DNA of 64,000 bases from Leptospiraceae bacterium (GTDB taxonomy: Bacteria; Spirochaetota; Leptospiria; Leptospirales; Leptospiraceae): the NCBI GenBank assembly GCA_016711485.1, contig JADJSX010000007.1, forward strand, positions 186,001 to 250,000, given 5' to 3'. Below the pieces are notes generated by a model, which had not been told where the DNA came from, did not search any database, and saw nothing but the letters and a program-made list of their open reading frames with translations. Made by a program: the position numbers and the translations under genes. The number at the start of each line of letters is the position of its first letter. Position 1 is the stretch's first letter. Shown in pieces: positions 18,187 to 27,318 of the stretch.

Positions 18187-18878
18187 AGACTCCTAAATTA
18201 CTACTAGTCGAAGACGACACTTCTCTTGCCACTACACTAAAAGAAAGACTTACCAAAGAAGGTTATAGCATTTGCTGGGTAAACACACTTTCTAAGGCAC
18301 GAACAGAATTAAAAAGTTCTACACCTAACTTAATCATTTTAGATGTAGGACTCCCGGATGGTTCTGGATTTGATTTAGCAAAAGAACTTTCTGAGAGAAA
18401 TGCCAATATTCCGTTTCTATTTCTAACTGCACTAGCAGGTGCGCCTGAAAGACTAAAAGGATTTGAACTAGGAGCAGAAGAATTTATTCCAAAACCATTT
18501 CATCTAAAAGAACTACTTCTAAGAGTCAAACACGTATTAGACGCACACAAACACGTAAGAGAGTCTTTACAAAATAAATTTTTATTCCATGGCTATATAA
18601 TTGACTTTGAAAGTTACCAAATCCATTCACCGGAAGGCGAAACAATATCCATTTCTGCTCGCGACTCAGGACTTCTCCACTTATTAATAAACGAAAAACA
18701 AAGAGTTGTAAGTAGAGATGAAATTTTAGACAAACTCTGGGGGGAAGAAAATTTTCCAACCAATCGAACCATTGATAATTCAATTGTTAGACTTAGGCAG
18801 TCCCTTGGAAAACATGGACTAAAAGCAATTAAATCCATTCGTAGTGTTGGTTATAGATGGACTGGAGATGAAGAATAA
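18183..18878 (+). CDS. hemR: OmpR-family response regulator (HemR-like)
   Basis: A 231-aa regulator with a receiver domain (acidic pair Glu10/Asp11-Asp12, phospho-acceptor Asp54 in LDVGLPDGSG, Thr82, Lys104 in PKPF) and a winged-helix DNA-binding domain (about 140-228, with TIDNSIVRLRQSLG and IRSVGYRW). The GTG start overlaps the kinase stop. It abuts hemE without a gap, so the four genes form one translationally coupled operon. In L. biflexa the homologous pair acts on heme synthesis and heme uptake genes; the targets here are inference. Confidence 0.84.
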   Translation: MKTPKLLLVEDDTSLATTLKERLTKEGYSICWVNTLSKARTELKSSTPNLIILDVGLPDGSGFDLAKELSERNANIPFLFLTALAGAPERLKGFELGAEEFIPKPFHLKELLLRVKHVLDAHKHVRESLQNKFLFHGYIIDFESYQIHSPEGETISISARDSGLLHLLINEKQRVVSRDEILDKLWGEENFPTNRTIDNSIVRLRQSLGKHGLKAIKSIRSVGYRWTGDEE

Positions 18879-19901
18879 ATGGCAAACGAACGTTTTACAA
18901 ATGCAATCAATCGCAAAGAACAAAATATTCCCCCAATTTGGTTTATGAGGCAGGCAGGTAGATATCATTCTCATTACCAGAATCTCCGTAAAAAATATAA
19001 CTTCATGGAACTTTGTAAAATCCCGGAAGTAGCCGCTGAAGTTGCTCTTGGCCCTGTTCAAGAATTTGATTTTGATCTCGCAATTTTATTTTCTGATTTA
19101 CTTTTTCCACTCGAAGGTTTGGGAATGGGTTTACAATACACCGAACATGGTCCTAGACTCGACTGGCATTTAGATGCGACTAATTTCGATAAACTCCGTT
19201 CGGTAGACGATACAATGGGTCTATTAGAATTCCAAAGAGAATGTGTAAAACAAACTCGTGCACTCATTCCGCAAAACAAATCTCTAATTGGTTTTGTGGG
19301 AGGCATATGGACATTATTCACATATGCCGTGATCGGTAAACACGATGGAAGTCTGACATTGGCAAAAGTGTTAACAGAAACTCGTGACAAATTTTTCCCA
19401 CTGATGGAAGAAATTTTAACCAGAAACATCCAATTGCAATTAGACGCTGGTGCGGAATTGGTAATGATCTTTGACACTGCGGCAGGAGAACTTTCGAATT
19501 CAATGTTTCATGAAATTGTAATTCCTTATGTAAAAAAATTTGCCAAACGTTTCCCTAAAAAAATAGGTTACTACTCTAAAAACACAACAGATACTGCAGT
19601 AAAATCAATTTTAGAAATAACGGATTTAGCTGGACTTGGATTTGATCACAGGTTACCTCTCGTTAACCTTTTGCCACAAAATTCCTTCGGATTTACCCAA
19701 GGAAATTTCGACCAATCTCTTTTATTTTTAGAGACATCTGAATTCAAAAAAGTTTTAAAATCCTATATCACGGAATTAAAATCCTTATCGCCCAAAGAAA
19801 GAATTGGTTGGGTATCAGGCCTTGGGCACGGAGTATTACCGAAGACTCCAGAGGCTAATGTGAAATTATTCGTAGAAACTATCAGACAGGAGTTTGCCTA
19901 A
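18879..19901 (+). CDS. hemE: Uroporphyrinogen III decarboxylase
   Basis: A 340-aa HemE, which removes four acetate carboxyl groups from uroporphyrinogen III to give coproporphyrinogen III. The signature PPIWFMRQAGRYHSHYQ (about 18-34) and the second signature ILFSDLLFPLEGLGMG (about 70-85) with the catalytic Asp are present. The start follows directly on the hemR stop (TAAATG) and the end overlaps hemN (TAATG). Length is standard. Earlier heme genes (hemA, hemB, hemC, hemL) are not in the window. Confidence 0.95.
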   Translation: MANERFTNAINRKEQNIPPIWFMRQAGRYHSHYQNLRKKYNFMELCKIPEVAAEVALGPVQEFDFDLAILFSDLLFPLEGLGMGLQYTEHGPRLDWHLDATNFDKLRSVDDTMGLLEFQRECVKQTRALIPQNKSLIGFVGGIWTLFTYAVIGKHDGSLTLAKVLTETRDKFFPLMEEILTRNIQLQLDAGAELVMIFDTAAGELSNSMFHEIVIPYVKKFAKRFPKKIGYYSKNTTDTAVKSILEITDLAGLGFDHRLPLVNLLPQNSFGFTQGNFDQSLLFLETSEFKKVLKSYITELKSLSPKERIGWVSGLGHGVLPKTPEANVKLFVETIRQEFA

Positions 19902-21247
19902 TGGATCGTTCCCAGTTAATCGTAAAATATGATATACCCGCACCACGTTATACAAGTTATCCGACAGTACCCTATTGGTCAGAAGATCCAAATACAGAAG
20001 AATGGTTAGATGCTATTCGTAAATCTCTAGAGCCAGAAGATGCGGCTATTTCTCTTTATCTGCACCTTCCGTTTTGTGAGACATTATGTACTTTTTGCGG
20101 CTGCAATACTTCGATTACTAAAAATCATACCGTAGAAGAACCGTATGTTGCCAATATTCTAAAAGAATTTCAAATGTACATTGATAGAGTTCCCGAACTT
20201 ACCAAACGTCCGTTGAAAGAACTTCACTTAGGTGGGGGAAGTCCAACATACCTTTCCAGTGAAAACTTAAAAGCTATGTTAACCCCTATACTTTCTAAAA
20301 TGAACATACAAAAAAATCCTAGTTTTGCAATAGAAGTAGACCCGAGACGCACACGAAAAGAACAACTAGAAACGTTACGCGCCTTAGGATTCAATAGAAT
20401 CAGCCTAGGTGTGCAGGACTTCGACCCGGAAGTGCAAAGGCTTATCAATAGAATCCAACCTTTTGAAAAAACAGAATATATAACGAATACCGCTCGTGAG
20501 CTTGGGTATAACTCTGTTAATTTTGATTTAATTTATGGGTTGCCAAAACAATCCAGTGAATCAATGGCAGATACCATCAATCAAACGCTGACATTAAAAC
20601 CAGATAGGATTGCATTTTATAGTTATGCCCATGTCCCTTGGATTAAAGCTTCCCAACGCCTTTTTACAGAAGATGATTTACCGAAAGGTAACGACAAACG
20701 CGCGTTATACGAAGAATCTAGAATCAAATTTGAAAAAGCTGGGTATAAAGAAATAGGAATGGACCATTTTGCATTAGCCACTGATAATTTATGGGCTGCT
20801 TACAAGTCAGGAACCCTTCATAGAAATTTCATGGGATACACAGAATACAAAACAGATATTCAACTTGGACTTGGAGTTTCTGCTATTTCAGATAGTTGGG
20901 CATGTTTTCACCAAAACGAAAAAATTCTCAAAAAATACCAACGCAGATTAGACGCGGGAGAACTCCCTACTCTTCGAGGCCACAAACTCACCGATGAAGA
21001 TTTACAACAAAGAAAATTAATTTTACAACTCGCAACCCAATGGAAAGTAGAACTTCCAGAAAATATAGTTTCGAGCACAAAGGAATATCTTCACACAATG
21101 GAAGAAGATGGATTAATTACATGGGATAATAATGAGTTGTCCATCCTCGAAGCCGGAAAACCTTTCCTCCGAAATATCTGTATGGGTTTAGATTTGCGAC
21201 TAAGAACGAAATCGCCAGAAACAAGAGTTTTTTCACAAGCGATTTAA
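19901..21247 (+). CDS. hemN: Oxygen-independent coproporphyrinogen III dehydrogenase
   Basis: A 448-aa radical SAM enzyme. The cluster motif is CETLCTFCGC (CX3CX2CXC, about residues 54-63), as in true HemN rather than in the HemW look-alike. The N-terminal PRYTSYPTVPYW and the GGGSPTYL motif also fit HemN. It oxidises the product of HemE to protoporphyrinogen IX without oxygen. It is translationally coupled to hemE under the HemKR pair. Confidence 0.94.
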   Translation: MDRSQLIVKYDIPAPRYTSYPTVPYWSEDPNTEEWLDAIRKSLEPEDAAISLYLHLPFCETLCTFCGCNTSITKNHTVEEPYVANILKEFQMYIDRVPELTKRPLKELHLGGGSPTYLSSENLKAMLTPILSKMNIQKNPSFAIEVDPRRTRKEQLETLRALGFNRISLGVQDFDPEVQRLINRIQPFEKTEYITNTARELGYNSVNFDLIYGLPKQSSESMADTINQTLTLKPDRIAFYSYAHVPWIKASQRLFTEDDLPKGNDKRALYEESRIKFEKAGYKEIGMDHFALATDNLWAAYKSGTLHRNFMGYTEYKTDIQLGLGVSAISDSWACFHQNEKILKKYQRRLDAGELPTLRGHKLTDEDLQQRKLILQLATQWKVELPENIVSSTKEYLHTMEEDGLITWDNNELSILEAGKPFLRNICMGLDLRLRTKSPETRVFSQAI

Positions 21248-21645
21248 TTTTGAATAATGTCAATTTTGCGCTTCTAGAAATTTGGGGAATAATTTAGATT
21301 AACCACAAGTCTTCTGCTGTCGTAAGTAAGTTTGGTTACAGGTATACCAATAACCAAACTAAAATACCCATTCGCTTTTAGAACAGCCATATTTTTAGCG
21401 TTTGGGAATACCCAATTCTTTACAAAAAAGGGTAATTACTTTTGTCGAAGGGTATATACTTAAGTGATGCTGGCACTCTTTAGTATAGAACCCTCGTAAA
21501 ATTCCTGAAAAGCTCTTCCTGCTGTGTAAGAGAAAATTTCTTGCATTTCATGCTCAAACCTTAATTTATCTCTGATTTTTTCTCCCTATCGAAAAAAAAA
21601 TCAATTTTTCGCGCACATTTTGCTTTTTTCAAACCTAGTATTTGT
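21248..21645. other. Gene-free intergenic region after hemN
   Basis: No gene seen in about 400 bases. There is a 10-bp perfect inverted repeat (AGTTTGGTTA at 21329-21338, TAACCAAACT at 21351-21360, loop of 12) and a block at 21409-21462 that matches the hairpin module of the repeat at 55337-55400. Promoter elements for the DUF1564 gene may lie at the right end. Confidence 0.5.
21409..21462 (+). repeat. Repeat module shared with 55343-55400
   Basis: ACCCAATT-TTTACAAA-GGGTAATTACTTTTG-AAG-GTATAT occurs here and at 55341-55395 with few differences. At 55 kb the block lies inside a longer dispersed repeat; here it stands alone. In this copy the hairpin arms are less perfect. Confidence 0.5.
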
Positions 21646-22146
21646 ATGATAACCTTCCTTAATAAAAATCTTTTTCGGATTTCTAAAATCAAACAAATAG
21701 AAAAATCTACCTCGACCTTACTCATTCCCGCACACTTAGTCGATGGCCTGAAAACGAAAATCAAACAAAATCGAAATAGTCTTGTGGTTTACTTTCGTTA
21801 CCTGCTTCGTACCTACCGTGCTCTTTCCCACTCAGGTATGCTCCCTCCTCCTACCCGCTTGAAAACTGAATTCCAAAGAGAAGGCTTGAACCTGAAACGT
21901 TTTAATTTTCTCGTAGATAACGCCGATTGGCTCGAACTTGGGGAACTGGCTCTCGCTTTTGGGAAATCTCGCTGTTATTTGTTTACCTTTTTACTAGAGC
22001 TAGACCTTTTAGGTCTATGGAAAATCTTATCCGAGGCACGCTTGACCAAAGGAGTTCCTAGGCTCTCTAACCTACAACTTTCAGTTTCTTGGTCGCTCAG
22101 CAGGATTTCCCAGAACTTCGAACGAATTTATTACGTCAGAATCTAA
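21646..22146 (+). CDS. DUF1564-like protein
   Basis: A 166-aa protein that fits my memory of the Leptospira-restricted DUF1564 family: STLLIPAHLVDGLKTKI near the start, then YFRYLLRTYR, and the conserved middle LNLKRFNFLVDNADWLELG (about 85-103) followed by a hydrophobic SRCYLFTFLLELDLLG. The family has a ribbon-helix-helix feel (a short basic N-terminal region), but its function is not known to me. It stands alone, convergent with htpG. Higher GC stretches than in the flanking DNA suggest either strong constraint or mobility. Confidence 0.7.
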   Translation: MITFLNKNLFRISKIKQIEKSTSTLLIPAHLVDGLKTKIKQNRNSLVVYFRYLLRTYRALSHSGMLPPPTRLKTEFQREGLNLKRFNFLVDNADWLELGELALAFGKSRCYLFTFLLELDLLGLWKILSEARLTKGVPRLSNLQLSVSWSLSRISQNFERIYYVRI

Positions 22147-22181
22147 GAAAAGACCAAAAAAGCATCACACAAAATCAAAAT

Positions 22182-22232
22182 AAAGTCATGATTGACGGAA
22201 AAACCAATTAGTTCATTGCCAATCATGACTTT
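22182..22232. terminator. Inverted repeat between convergent genes
   Basis: AAAGTCATGATTG (22182-22194) is the exact reverse complement of CAATCATGACTTT (22220-22232), with a 25-base loop. It lies between the ends of the DUF1564 gene and htpG, where a shared two-way terminator would be expected. The loop is long and T-tracts are short, so confidence is modest. Confidence 0.45.
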
Positions 22233-22244
22233 TAATCGAATATA

Positions 22245-24065
22245 CTAATTCGTCAAATCTTCTAGAATTTGACTAGAGCGTTTGAGGAAGTTACCCATAT
22301 CCGCTTCGTTCATTACCTTAGAAGAAATCAAAGCTAAGTCGTAAACATGTTGTGCAATGAGTTTCGCCTTATCGGGATTAGCCCCTTCGCTTAGACGGAA
22401 CGCATTTTTCACAAGCTTAGAGTTAGAATTTACCAAAAGGGTGTGCATTTTAAGAAGTGCCCCTTTATCGTGGTTCATCCCGAGATTCATTTCCGAAATT
22501 CGACGCATATGCTCTGGTAAAATCACAACAGCAGGAACGTCACCTGATTTGAGGGATTCTACTTTGATTTCAAGCCCTTCTCTTCCGAGTGCAGTTTTGA
22601 AAAATTCTTGGAGTCTATCTGTTTCGGTTTTGTTGTTCTCGTCTACAATTTCACTTGTAGTTGATTTGTCGATGAGTTGGTCTGTAATCTCTGCATCCAC
22701 ACGTTGGAAACGAACTTCTGGATTTTTTCCTTCCATGTATTGGATGAAATGAGAATCAATACGAGTATCCACAAGAACTGCTTCGAGTCCACTTGACTTA
22801 AAAAGTTCCATGATAGAAGAAGATGCTTCTACTTCTGGCGCATAATAAACTTTATTCTCGTTTTTTTCTTTGTTACGTTCTAGGTATTCTTCTAGCGTAG
22901 TGTAATTACCGTTAGACGATTTGAAAAGTACGCAAGATTTTGCTGAATCGTAGAATTTTTCGTCGCTGATAATTCCATACTTCACGAACAAGGCAATTTC
23001 ATCCCAGTTACTTTCGAAATTTGTTCTGTCTTTGCGGAAATCCTCTGTTAGTCGGTCTGCAATTTTTTTGATGATATGTGCAGAGATTTTTTTTACTAGA
23101 GGATCTGTTTGTAAGTAAGACCTTGATACGTTAAGCGGAAGATCAGGAATATCAATGGTTCCTTTTAATACAGTTAGGAATTGTGGAACAAGTTCATTTG
23201 CCTCATCGCTCACAAATACGTGATTACAATAGAGTTTGATTCCATTTTTAGATACGTCAAGTTCATGTTTGAGTTTTGGGAAATACAAAATCCCTTGTAA
23301 ACGGAAAGGGAAATCTACGTTTAAATGCACCCAAAAATGAGGCTCACCGGAAAACGGAAATAGGTAATTGTAAAACTCTACATAATCTTCCTTTTTCAAA
23401 GAAGAAGGTGATTCCGACCAAAGAGCTTTTCGTTTATTTGCATCTTCTGCTTCAACCGTAATTGGGACTTGAAGGAAATCGCAGTATTTTTTGATTAATT
23501 CTTTAAGTTTCCATTTGTCTAAGTATTCGCCGGAATCTGGATCCAAGTGGAGGGTAATCTTTGTTCCCCGCTCTTCTCTTTCAATAGTAGAAAGTTGGAA
23601 GTCTGTTCCTGATTCACTTTCCCACTTAACACCTTGTTCCTCTTTCTTGTATGACTTGGATTCGATTACTACCTTTGTGGAAACCATAAAGGAAGAATAA
23701 AATCCAAGACCAAAATGTCCAATAATCCCTGCTTTGTTATCCGCAGAATCATACTTCTTCGCAAATTCTTCCGCACCACTAAATGCGATTTGGTTGATGT
23801 ATTTTTTAATTTCTTCTCCGCTCATTCCAATTCCATTGTCCTCAATAGAAAGTGTACGAGCTTCTTTATCAAAGGTCACTGCGATTTTATAATCGGTGCC
23901 ACCCTCGAACTCTTCTGTTAACGCGATCTTTTTAAGTTTAGATATCGCGTCTGTCGCATTAGAAACTAGCTCTCTGAGGAAAATATCTTTCTCAGAATAA
24001 AGCCACTTCTTTATGATGGGAAAAATATTCTCCGTTTGAACTGATATTTTACCTGACTCACTCAT
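22245..24065 (-). CDS. htpG: Hsp90-family chaperone HtpG
   Basis: A 606-aa Hsp90. The ATP-binding GHKL domain shows FLRELVSNATDAISKL (with the catalytic Glu and Asn), DNGIGMSGEEI, and GHFGLGFYSSFMVS; the middle and C-terminal domains follow with normal length. It is translated from an ATGA overlap with batD, so the chaperone is part of the batC-batD-htpG operon. This link suggests that HtpG is made together with the Bat machinery; that is inference from position. Confidence 0.96.
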   Translation of the reverse strand: MSESGKISVQTENIFPIIKKWLYSEKDIFLRELVSNATDAISKLKKIALTEEFEGGTDYKIAVTFDKEARTLSIEDNGIGMSGEEIKKYINQIAFSGAEEFAKKYDSADNKAGIIGHFGLGFYSSFMVSTKVVIESKSYKKEEQGVKWESESGTDFQLSTIEREERGTKITLHLDPDSGEYLDKWKLKELIKKYCDFLQVPITVEAEDANKRKALWSESPSSLKKEDYVEFYNYLFPFSGEPHFWVHLNVDFPFRLQGILYFPKLKHELDVSKNGIKLYCNHVFVSDEANELVPQFLTVLKGTIDIPDLPLNVSRSYLQTDPLVKKISAHIIKKIADRLTEDFRKDRTNFESNWDEIALFVKYGIISDEKFYDSAKSCVLFKSSNGNYTTLEEYLERNKEKNENKVYYAPEVEASSSIMELFKSSGLEAVLVDTRIDSHFIQYMEGKNPEVRFQRVDAEITDQLIDKSTTSEIVDENNKTETDRLQEFFKTALGREGLEIKVESLKSGDVPAVVILPEHMRRISEMNLGMNHDKGALLKMHTLLVNSNSKLVKNAFRLSEGANPDKAKLIAQHVYDLALISSKVMNEADMGNFLKRSSQILEDLTN

Positions 24066-25726
24066 ATTAATTTATTCTCCTTTATTATCTCTTTTATTAA
24101 ATTTAAAATGATTTCTTTCTGATGCGAATCTGACTTTTGATAAATTTCCGAAAGTTTCAGATTACCAGAATTTGATTTTAACCGAACAAGTTCTTCTACT
24201 TTTGTTCTATTTAGACCTTTTCCCTGTAAAAAGACTTTTAGTAAAGCACCTTTTTTATTACCTATTGTTTTATCTAACTTAATTATTTCAGGGGGAAGTT
24301 TGCCTACTTCTAGAGGAATTTTTGCAATCAAAACCTTGGCATACGCCAAAATTTCTAAACGTAAAAGATAAAATACAAACAGTATAAATCCCGAAACAAC
24401 AAAATAAAAAATCCACAATTTATAATTGAGACTAGGCAAAGACGGAATGGATTTTGGAGAAAATAAAGGAGCTTCCTTTATTTCCATTTCTGGGAACTGA
24501 ACCGAAACCGTTTCATACTTGGCAGAATTTGGATTAAAGTATACGACAGATATTTCTCCTAAATTCAATTTCCCTTTTTCCTTTGGGTATAAACTATATT
24601 TGAAAGTATTTTCTGATTCAAATCCGTATTCGCCATTTTTTAATTTTGCAAATTTTTTTATTTTAGATTCATCAATGTATGTAATGTCCGCCTTACAACT
24701 ATTATCCTTACAAAAGTTAAACAAAGGGTCTTTAAATAAAACGCCTGTTCCTTCACCATAAAGTTGAACTGAAAAAAATAAAGGGTTTCCCACTGTTACA
24801 TTTTTAGTATCAATTGAAAGTTTCATTTTGTAATCCCCTACTTCACCAGAAAAATCGTTTGGCTTTGGAGCGGGTAAATCTAAAACTTCCACTGTTTTTT
24901 TCATGGACTCTTTTAATAAAGGAGAAAAATACGAAAGAGGATTTCCTTCTACACTAAACTTTGCAGCGCCTAATGAATACTTTCCTTTCTTAAGTGGAGT
25001 AATTGCATATACTTCTCGATTGTAAGGAGCAATATTATATTCTTGCCCATTTAAACTAGCTCGTGGAGGAAAAGAAACACTTATATTTGGTAATATCTCT
25101 GAAGTAAAAAATGGAAATTCAAGTGGTTCTTGTTCGTGTCTTTCAAAATTTGGTTTTTCTAAATTACGATAATACAAACTAAAACTTGCAATTATTGTTT
25201 CCCCAACATAAACTTTTGAACGACTTGTATAAAAACTTATTTTTATATCGTCTTCATCTGGATTCACGTAAGACTTTTCTTGGTACCCAGGAAAATTTCC
25301 TGAGAAAAATTGATCAAACAAAGAATCCATTTGTCTCGGTCTAGGTACAAATTTTTCTGGTTTAACAGTAAAAGAAATGGCATCAGCGGTATACGGCTGT
25401 TGGTTAACAGAAAAAACAATTTTTGGAGTAACTAAATTTCCCGGTTTTGAACTCAAAATTCGAAACTTAATAATTTTCTTTTGAGTAACCTTCATATTAA
25501 CGATCGTTGTATTACTCTCTACGCCCAGATACTCGGCAGTAACCCCATTTTCGGAAAATACATTTTTCGAAATAGAAACCTCTGGATCAGATCCAGCAAC
25601 TTCAATGCGTAACTCAAGAGGTTCCCCTTTTAAAACAGTATTTTTATTCAAATAAACTTTCGGCGGGTCAGCAAAAACTGGGATTAAAATAAAAAAGAAT
25701 AATACTAAGTTACCAAAAAATTTCAT
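24062..25726 (-). CDS. batD: BatD-like protein
   Basis: A 554-aa protein with a signal peptide (about 1-19), a long extracytoplasmic region of BatD-type beta domains (KNTVLKGEPLELRIEV near 27; VYVGETIIASFSLYYRN near 172; NVTVGNPLFFSVQLYGEGTG near 310), a membrane helix (about 435-457) and a cytoplasmic tail. It overlaps batC upstream by 17 bases and htpG downstream by 4. BatD belongs with BatA and BatB, which here are encoded 13 kb away with moxR. Confidence 0.82.
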   Translation of the reverse strand: MKFFGNLVLFFFILIPVFADPPKVYLNKNTVLKGEPLELRIEVAGSDPEVSISKNVFSENGVTAEYLGVESNTTIVNMKVTQKKIIKFRILSSKPGNLVTPKIVFSVNQQPYTADAISFTVKPEKFVPRPRQMDSLFDQFFSGNFPGYQEKSYVNPDEDDIKISFYTSRSKVYVGETIIASFSLYYRNLEKPNFERHEQEPLEFPFFTSEILPNISVSFPPRASLNGQEYNIAPYNREVYAITPLKKGKYSLGAAKFSVEGNPLSYFSPLLKESMKKTVEVLDLPAPKPNDFSGEVGDYKMKLSIDTKNVTVGNPLFFSVQLYGEGTGVLFKDPLFNFCKDNSCKADITYIDESKIKKFAKLKNGEYGFESENTFKYSLYPKEKGKLNLGEISVVYFNPNSAKYETVSVQFPEMEIKEAPLFSPKSIPSLPSLNYKLWIFYFVVSGFILFVFYLLRLEILAYAKVLIAKIPLEVGKLPPEIIKLDKTIGNKKGALLKVFLQGKGLNRTKVEELVRLKSNSGNLKLSEIYQKSDSHQKEIILNLIKEIIKENKLI

Positions 25727-26438
25727 TTCTTTCCGGTTGCCTCTGACTCATTTTTTTTCTATTTATTTTATTTTGTTTTGCAGATTCTAAAATTCGTTCT
25801 GCTTCTTCTTTAGTGATTTGTTTATTAGACTCAGTTGGTTTTTCTTGAGAGTCTTGTTCTTTTTGTTTCTCTTTACCTGATTTATCTTTTTTGTTATTTG
25901 CAGATGAATTCTTTTTATCTTGTTCCTTATCTTCTTTCTCGTTTTTATCAGAATCGTTTTGTTTGTCTTGGTCTTGTTTTTGATCCTGTTTATCTTTGTT
26001 TTCTTTTTGAGAAAGTAATTCTAGATTTTTTCTAGCGGGCAAAAACTCTGGGTCTGTATTTAAAGCATCCATGTAAGACTTTATTGCATTTTTTTTATCG
26101 CCTAACTTTGCGTATGTATTTCCTTTATTGTATAAAGAACGTAGTTTTAAATCTTTATCACTGGTAAGTGCTGACTTTTCAAAATATTTCAGCGCTAATT
26201 TATAATCGTTTAACTTATAATAACTCGTACCTTTATTATAAGAAAGTCTATCGTCCTCTTTTGATTGATTTTCTGCTAGATTAAAACTTTCTAAAGAACC
26301 TTGAAAGTCTTGCGACTTATACCGTTCTACCCCTTCTTTTACATTTTTTCCCAAAGGATCAATATCAAATGCAATCACACCCGAACTTACAAACAAAGTG
26401 AAATTTAATAGAACAAAAAAAATATATATATTTTTCAT
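25710..26438 (-). CDS. batC: BatC-like TPR protein
   Basis: A 242-aa protein with a signal peptide (about 1-23), three or more tetratricopeptide units (about 33-140: YKSQDFQGSLESFNLAE, GTSYYKLNDYKLALKYFEKS, GNTYAKLGDKKNAIKSYMDA) and a very charged Lys/Asp/Glu/Gln tail (about 145-220) of low complexity. BatC proteins have this TPR layout. AGGATGG precedes the ATG by about 10 bases. It is the first gene of batC-batD-htpG. Confidence 0.75.
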   Translation of the reverse strand: MKNIYIFFVLLNFTLFVSSGVIAFDIDPLGKNVKEGVERYKSQDFQGSLESFNLAENQSKEDDRLSYNKGTSYYKLNDYKLALKYFEKSALTSDKDLKLRSLYNKGNTYAKLGDKKNAIKSYMDALNTDPEFLPARKNLELLSQKENKDKQDQKQDQDKQNDSDKNEKEDKEQDKKNSSANNKKDKSGKEKQKEQDSQEKPTESNKQITKEEAERILESAKQNKINRKKMSQRQPERNEIFW

Positions 26439-26507
26439 TTTAAATTACCATCCTATTTTAATTTGTTTTCAGAACAATAAAATATATATCCAAACAAATT
26501 AGTCAAG

Positions 26508-27317
26508 TTAGTATTCGAATACAATTTCCACCGGATAATGATCACTTACCCGCTTTTCGGGAAGTGCTGGGTTGATAGAAATAGGACGAATTACTTTTAC
26601 CTGACTACCAATTGTTGTTTTATCGGAAATAATTCTATCATACGCACAATCCGATTTAGCCACTGTCGTATCTGTACCAGTTTGAATATACCATTTTGCA
26701 TCTCTAAACACATTTTTATGAATTGGCCCACGATTTCTAGAATAATAAATACAGTCTGCATTCATATCACCTAACACAACCCATTTAGGAAACACATCCC
26801 GTAATCCCGATTCAATACAAGACAGTTCAGGGATAATTGCTTTTTTCTTTGCAGTAATATGAGTTGTAGCAAAATAAATCGGGACTTCATTGAATTTAAT
26901 AATATAAGGGCTTCGGACAATACAACCTTTTTCAATATAAAGTTCCTTTTCAACCGTTAGTTTGACTGGGTTATATAAAACTAAATATCTCTCCGAATTA
27001 CCAGAAGTATTCCCAACGTCTTTGGATACTTTCCATTTATAACCAGATTGTAATGAATTCACAAATGCATTTATATCATCTTTTGAAACACTGCGAGAAG
27101 TCGAAAGTTCCTGAATAAAAATGATATCGTAACCTTTTAATATCCGCTTGAACTCACCTTGGATTAATGCAGATCGTTCTTCCGAATTTTCAGAGGAACA
27201 ATTTTCTCCGAGCATTTTACAAGATCCAATATTTTGAATGTTCCATGATAGAACGCGAACTTCACCTGCGATAATGGAAAAGACAAATAGAAAATTTAAC
27301 AGAAAAATTTTGTACAT
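26508..27317 (-). CDS. Secreted endonuclease/exonuclease/phosphatase-family protein
   Basis: A 269-aa protein with a signal peptide (MYKIFLLNFLFVFSIIAG) and the DNase I-like fold: VLSWNIQNIG near the start, IIFIQELS with the metal-binding Glu, ATTHI, VLGDMNADC, and SDHYPVEIVF with the catalytic His at the end. It is probably a secreted or periplasmic nuclease or phosphodiesterase. I chose the ATG at 27317 because GAGGG lies about 6 bases upstream and the signal peptide then starts at residue 1. Cys residues near 35 and 41 may pair. Confidence 0.75.
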   Translation of the reverse strand: MYKIFLLNFLFVFSIIAGEVRVLSWNIQNIGSCKMLGENCSSENSEERSALIQGEFKRILKGYDIIFIQELSTSRSVSKDDINAFVNSLQSGYKWKVSKDVGNTSGNSERYLVLYNPVKLTVEKELYIEKGCIVRSPYIIKFNEVPIYFATTHITAKKKAIIPELSCIESGLRDVFPKWVVLGDMNADCIYYSRNRGPIHKNVFRDAKWYIQTGTDTTVAKSDCAYDRIISDKTTIGSQVKVIRPISINPALPEKRVSDHYPVEIVFEY

Positions 27318-27318
27318 A

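Noticed and set aside
22357..23921. Several open frames on the plus strand opposite htpG
   Set aside because: They are antisense to a complete and conserved chaperone gene and have low-complexity, Ser- and Phe-rich translations without motifs.
26459..26500. Inverted repeat TAATTTGTTT/AAACAAATTA before batC as a CIRCE-like heat-shock operator
   Set aside because: It lacks the CIRCE consensus and its arms are simple A/T-rich sequence; a chance hairpin or weak terminator is as likely.
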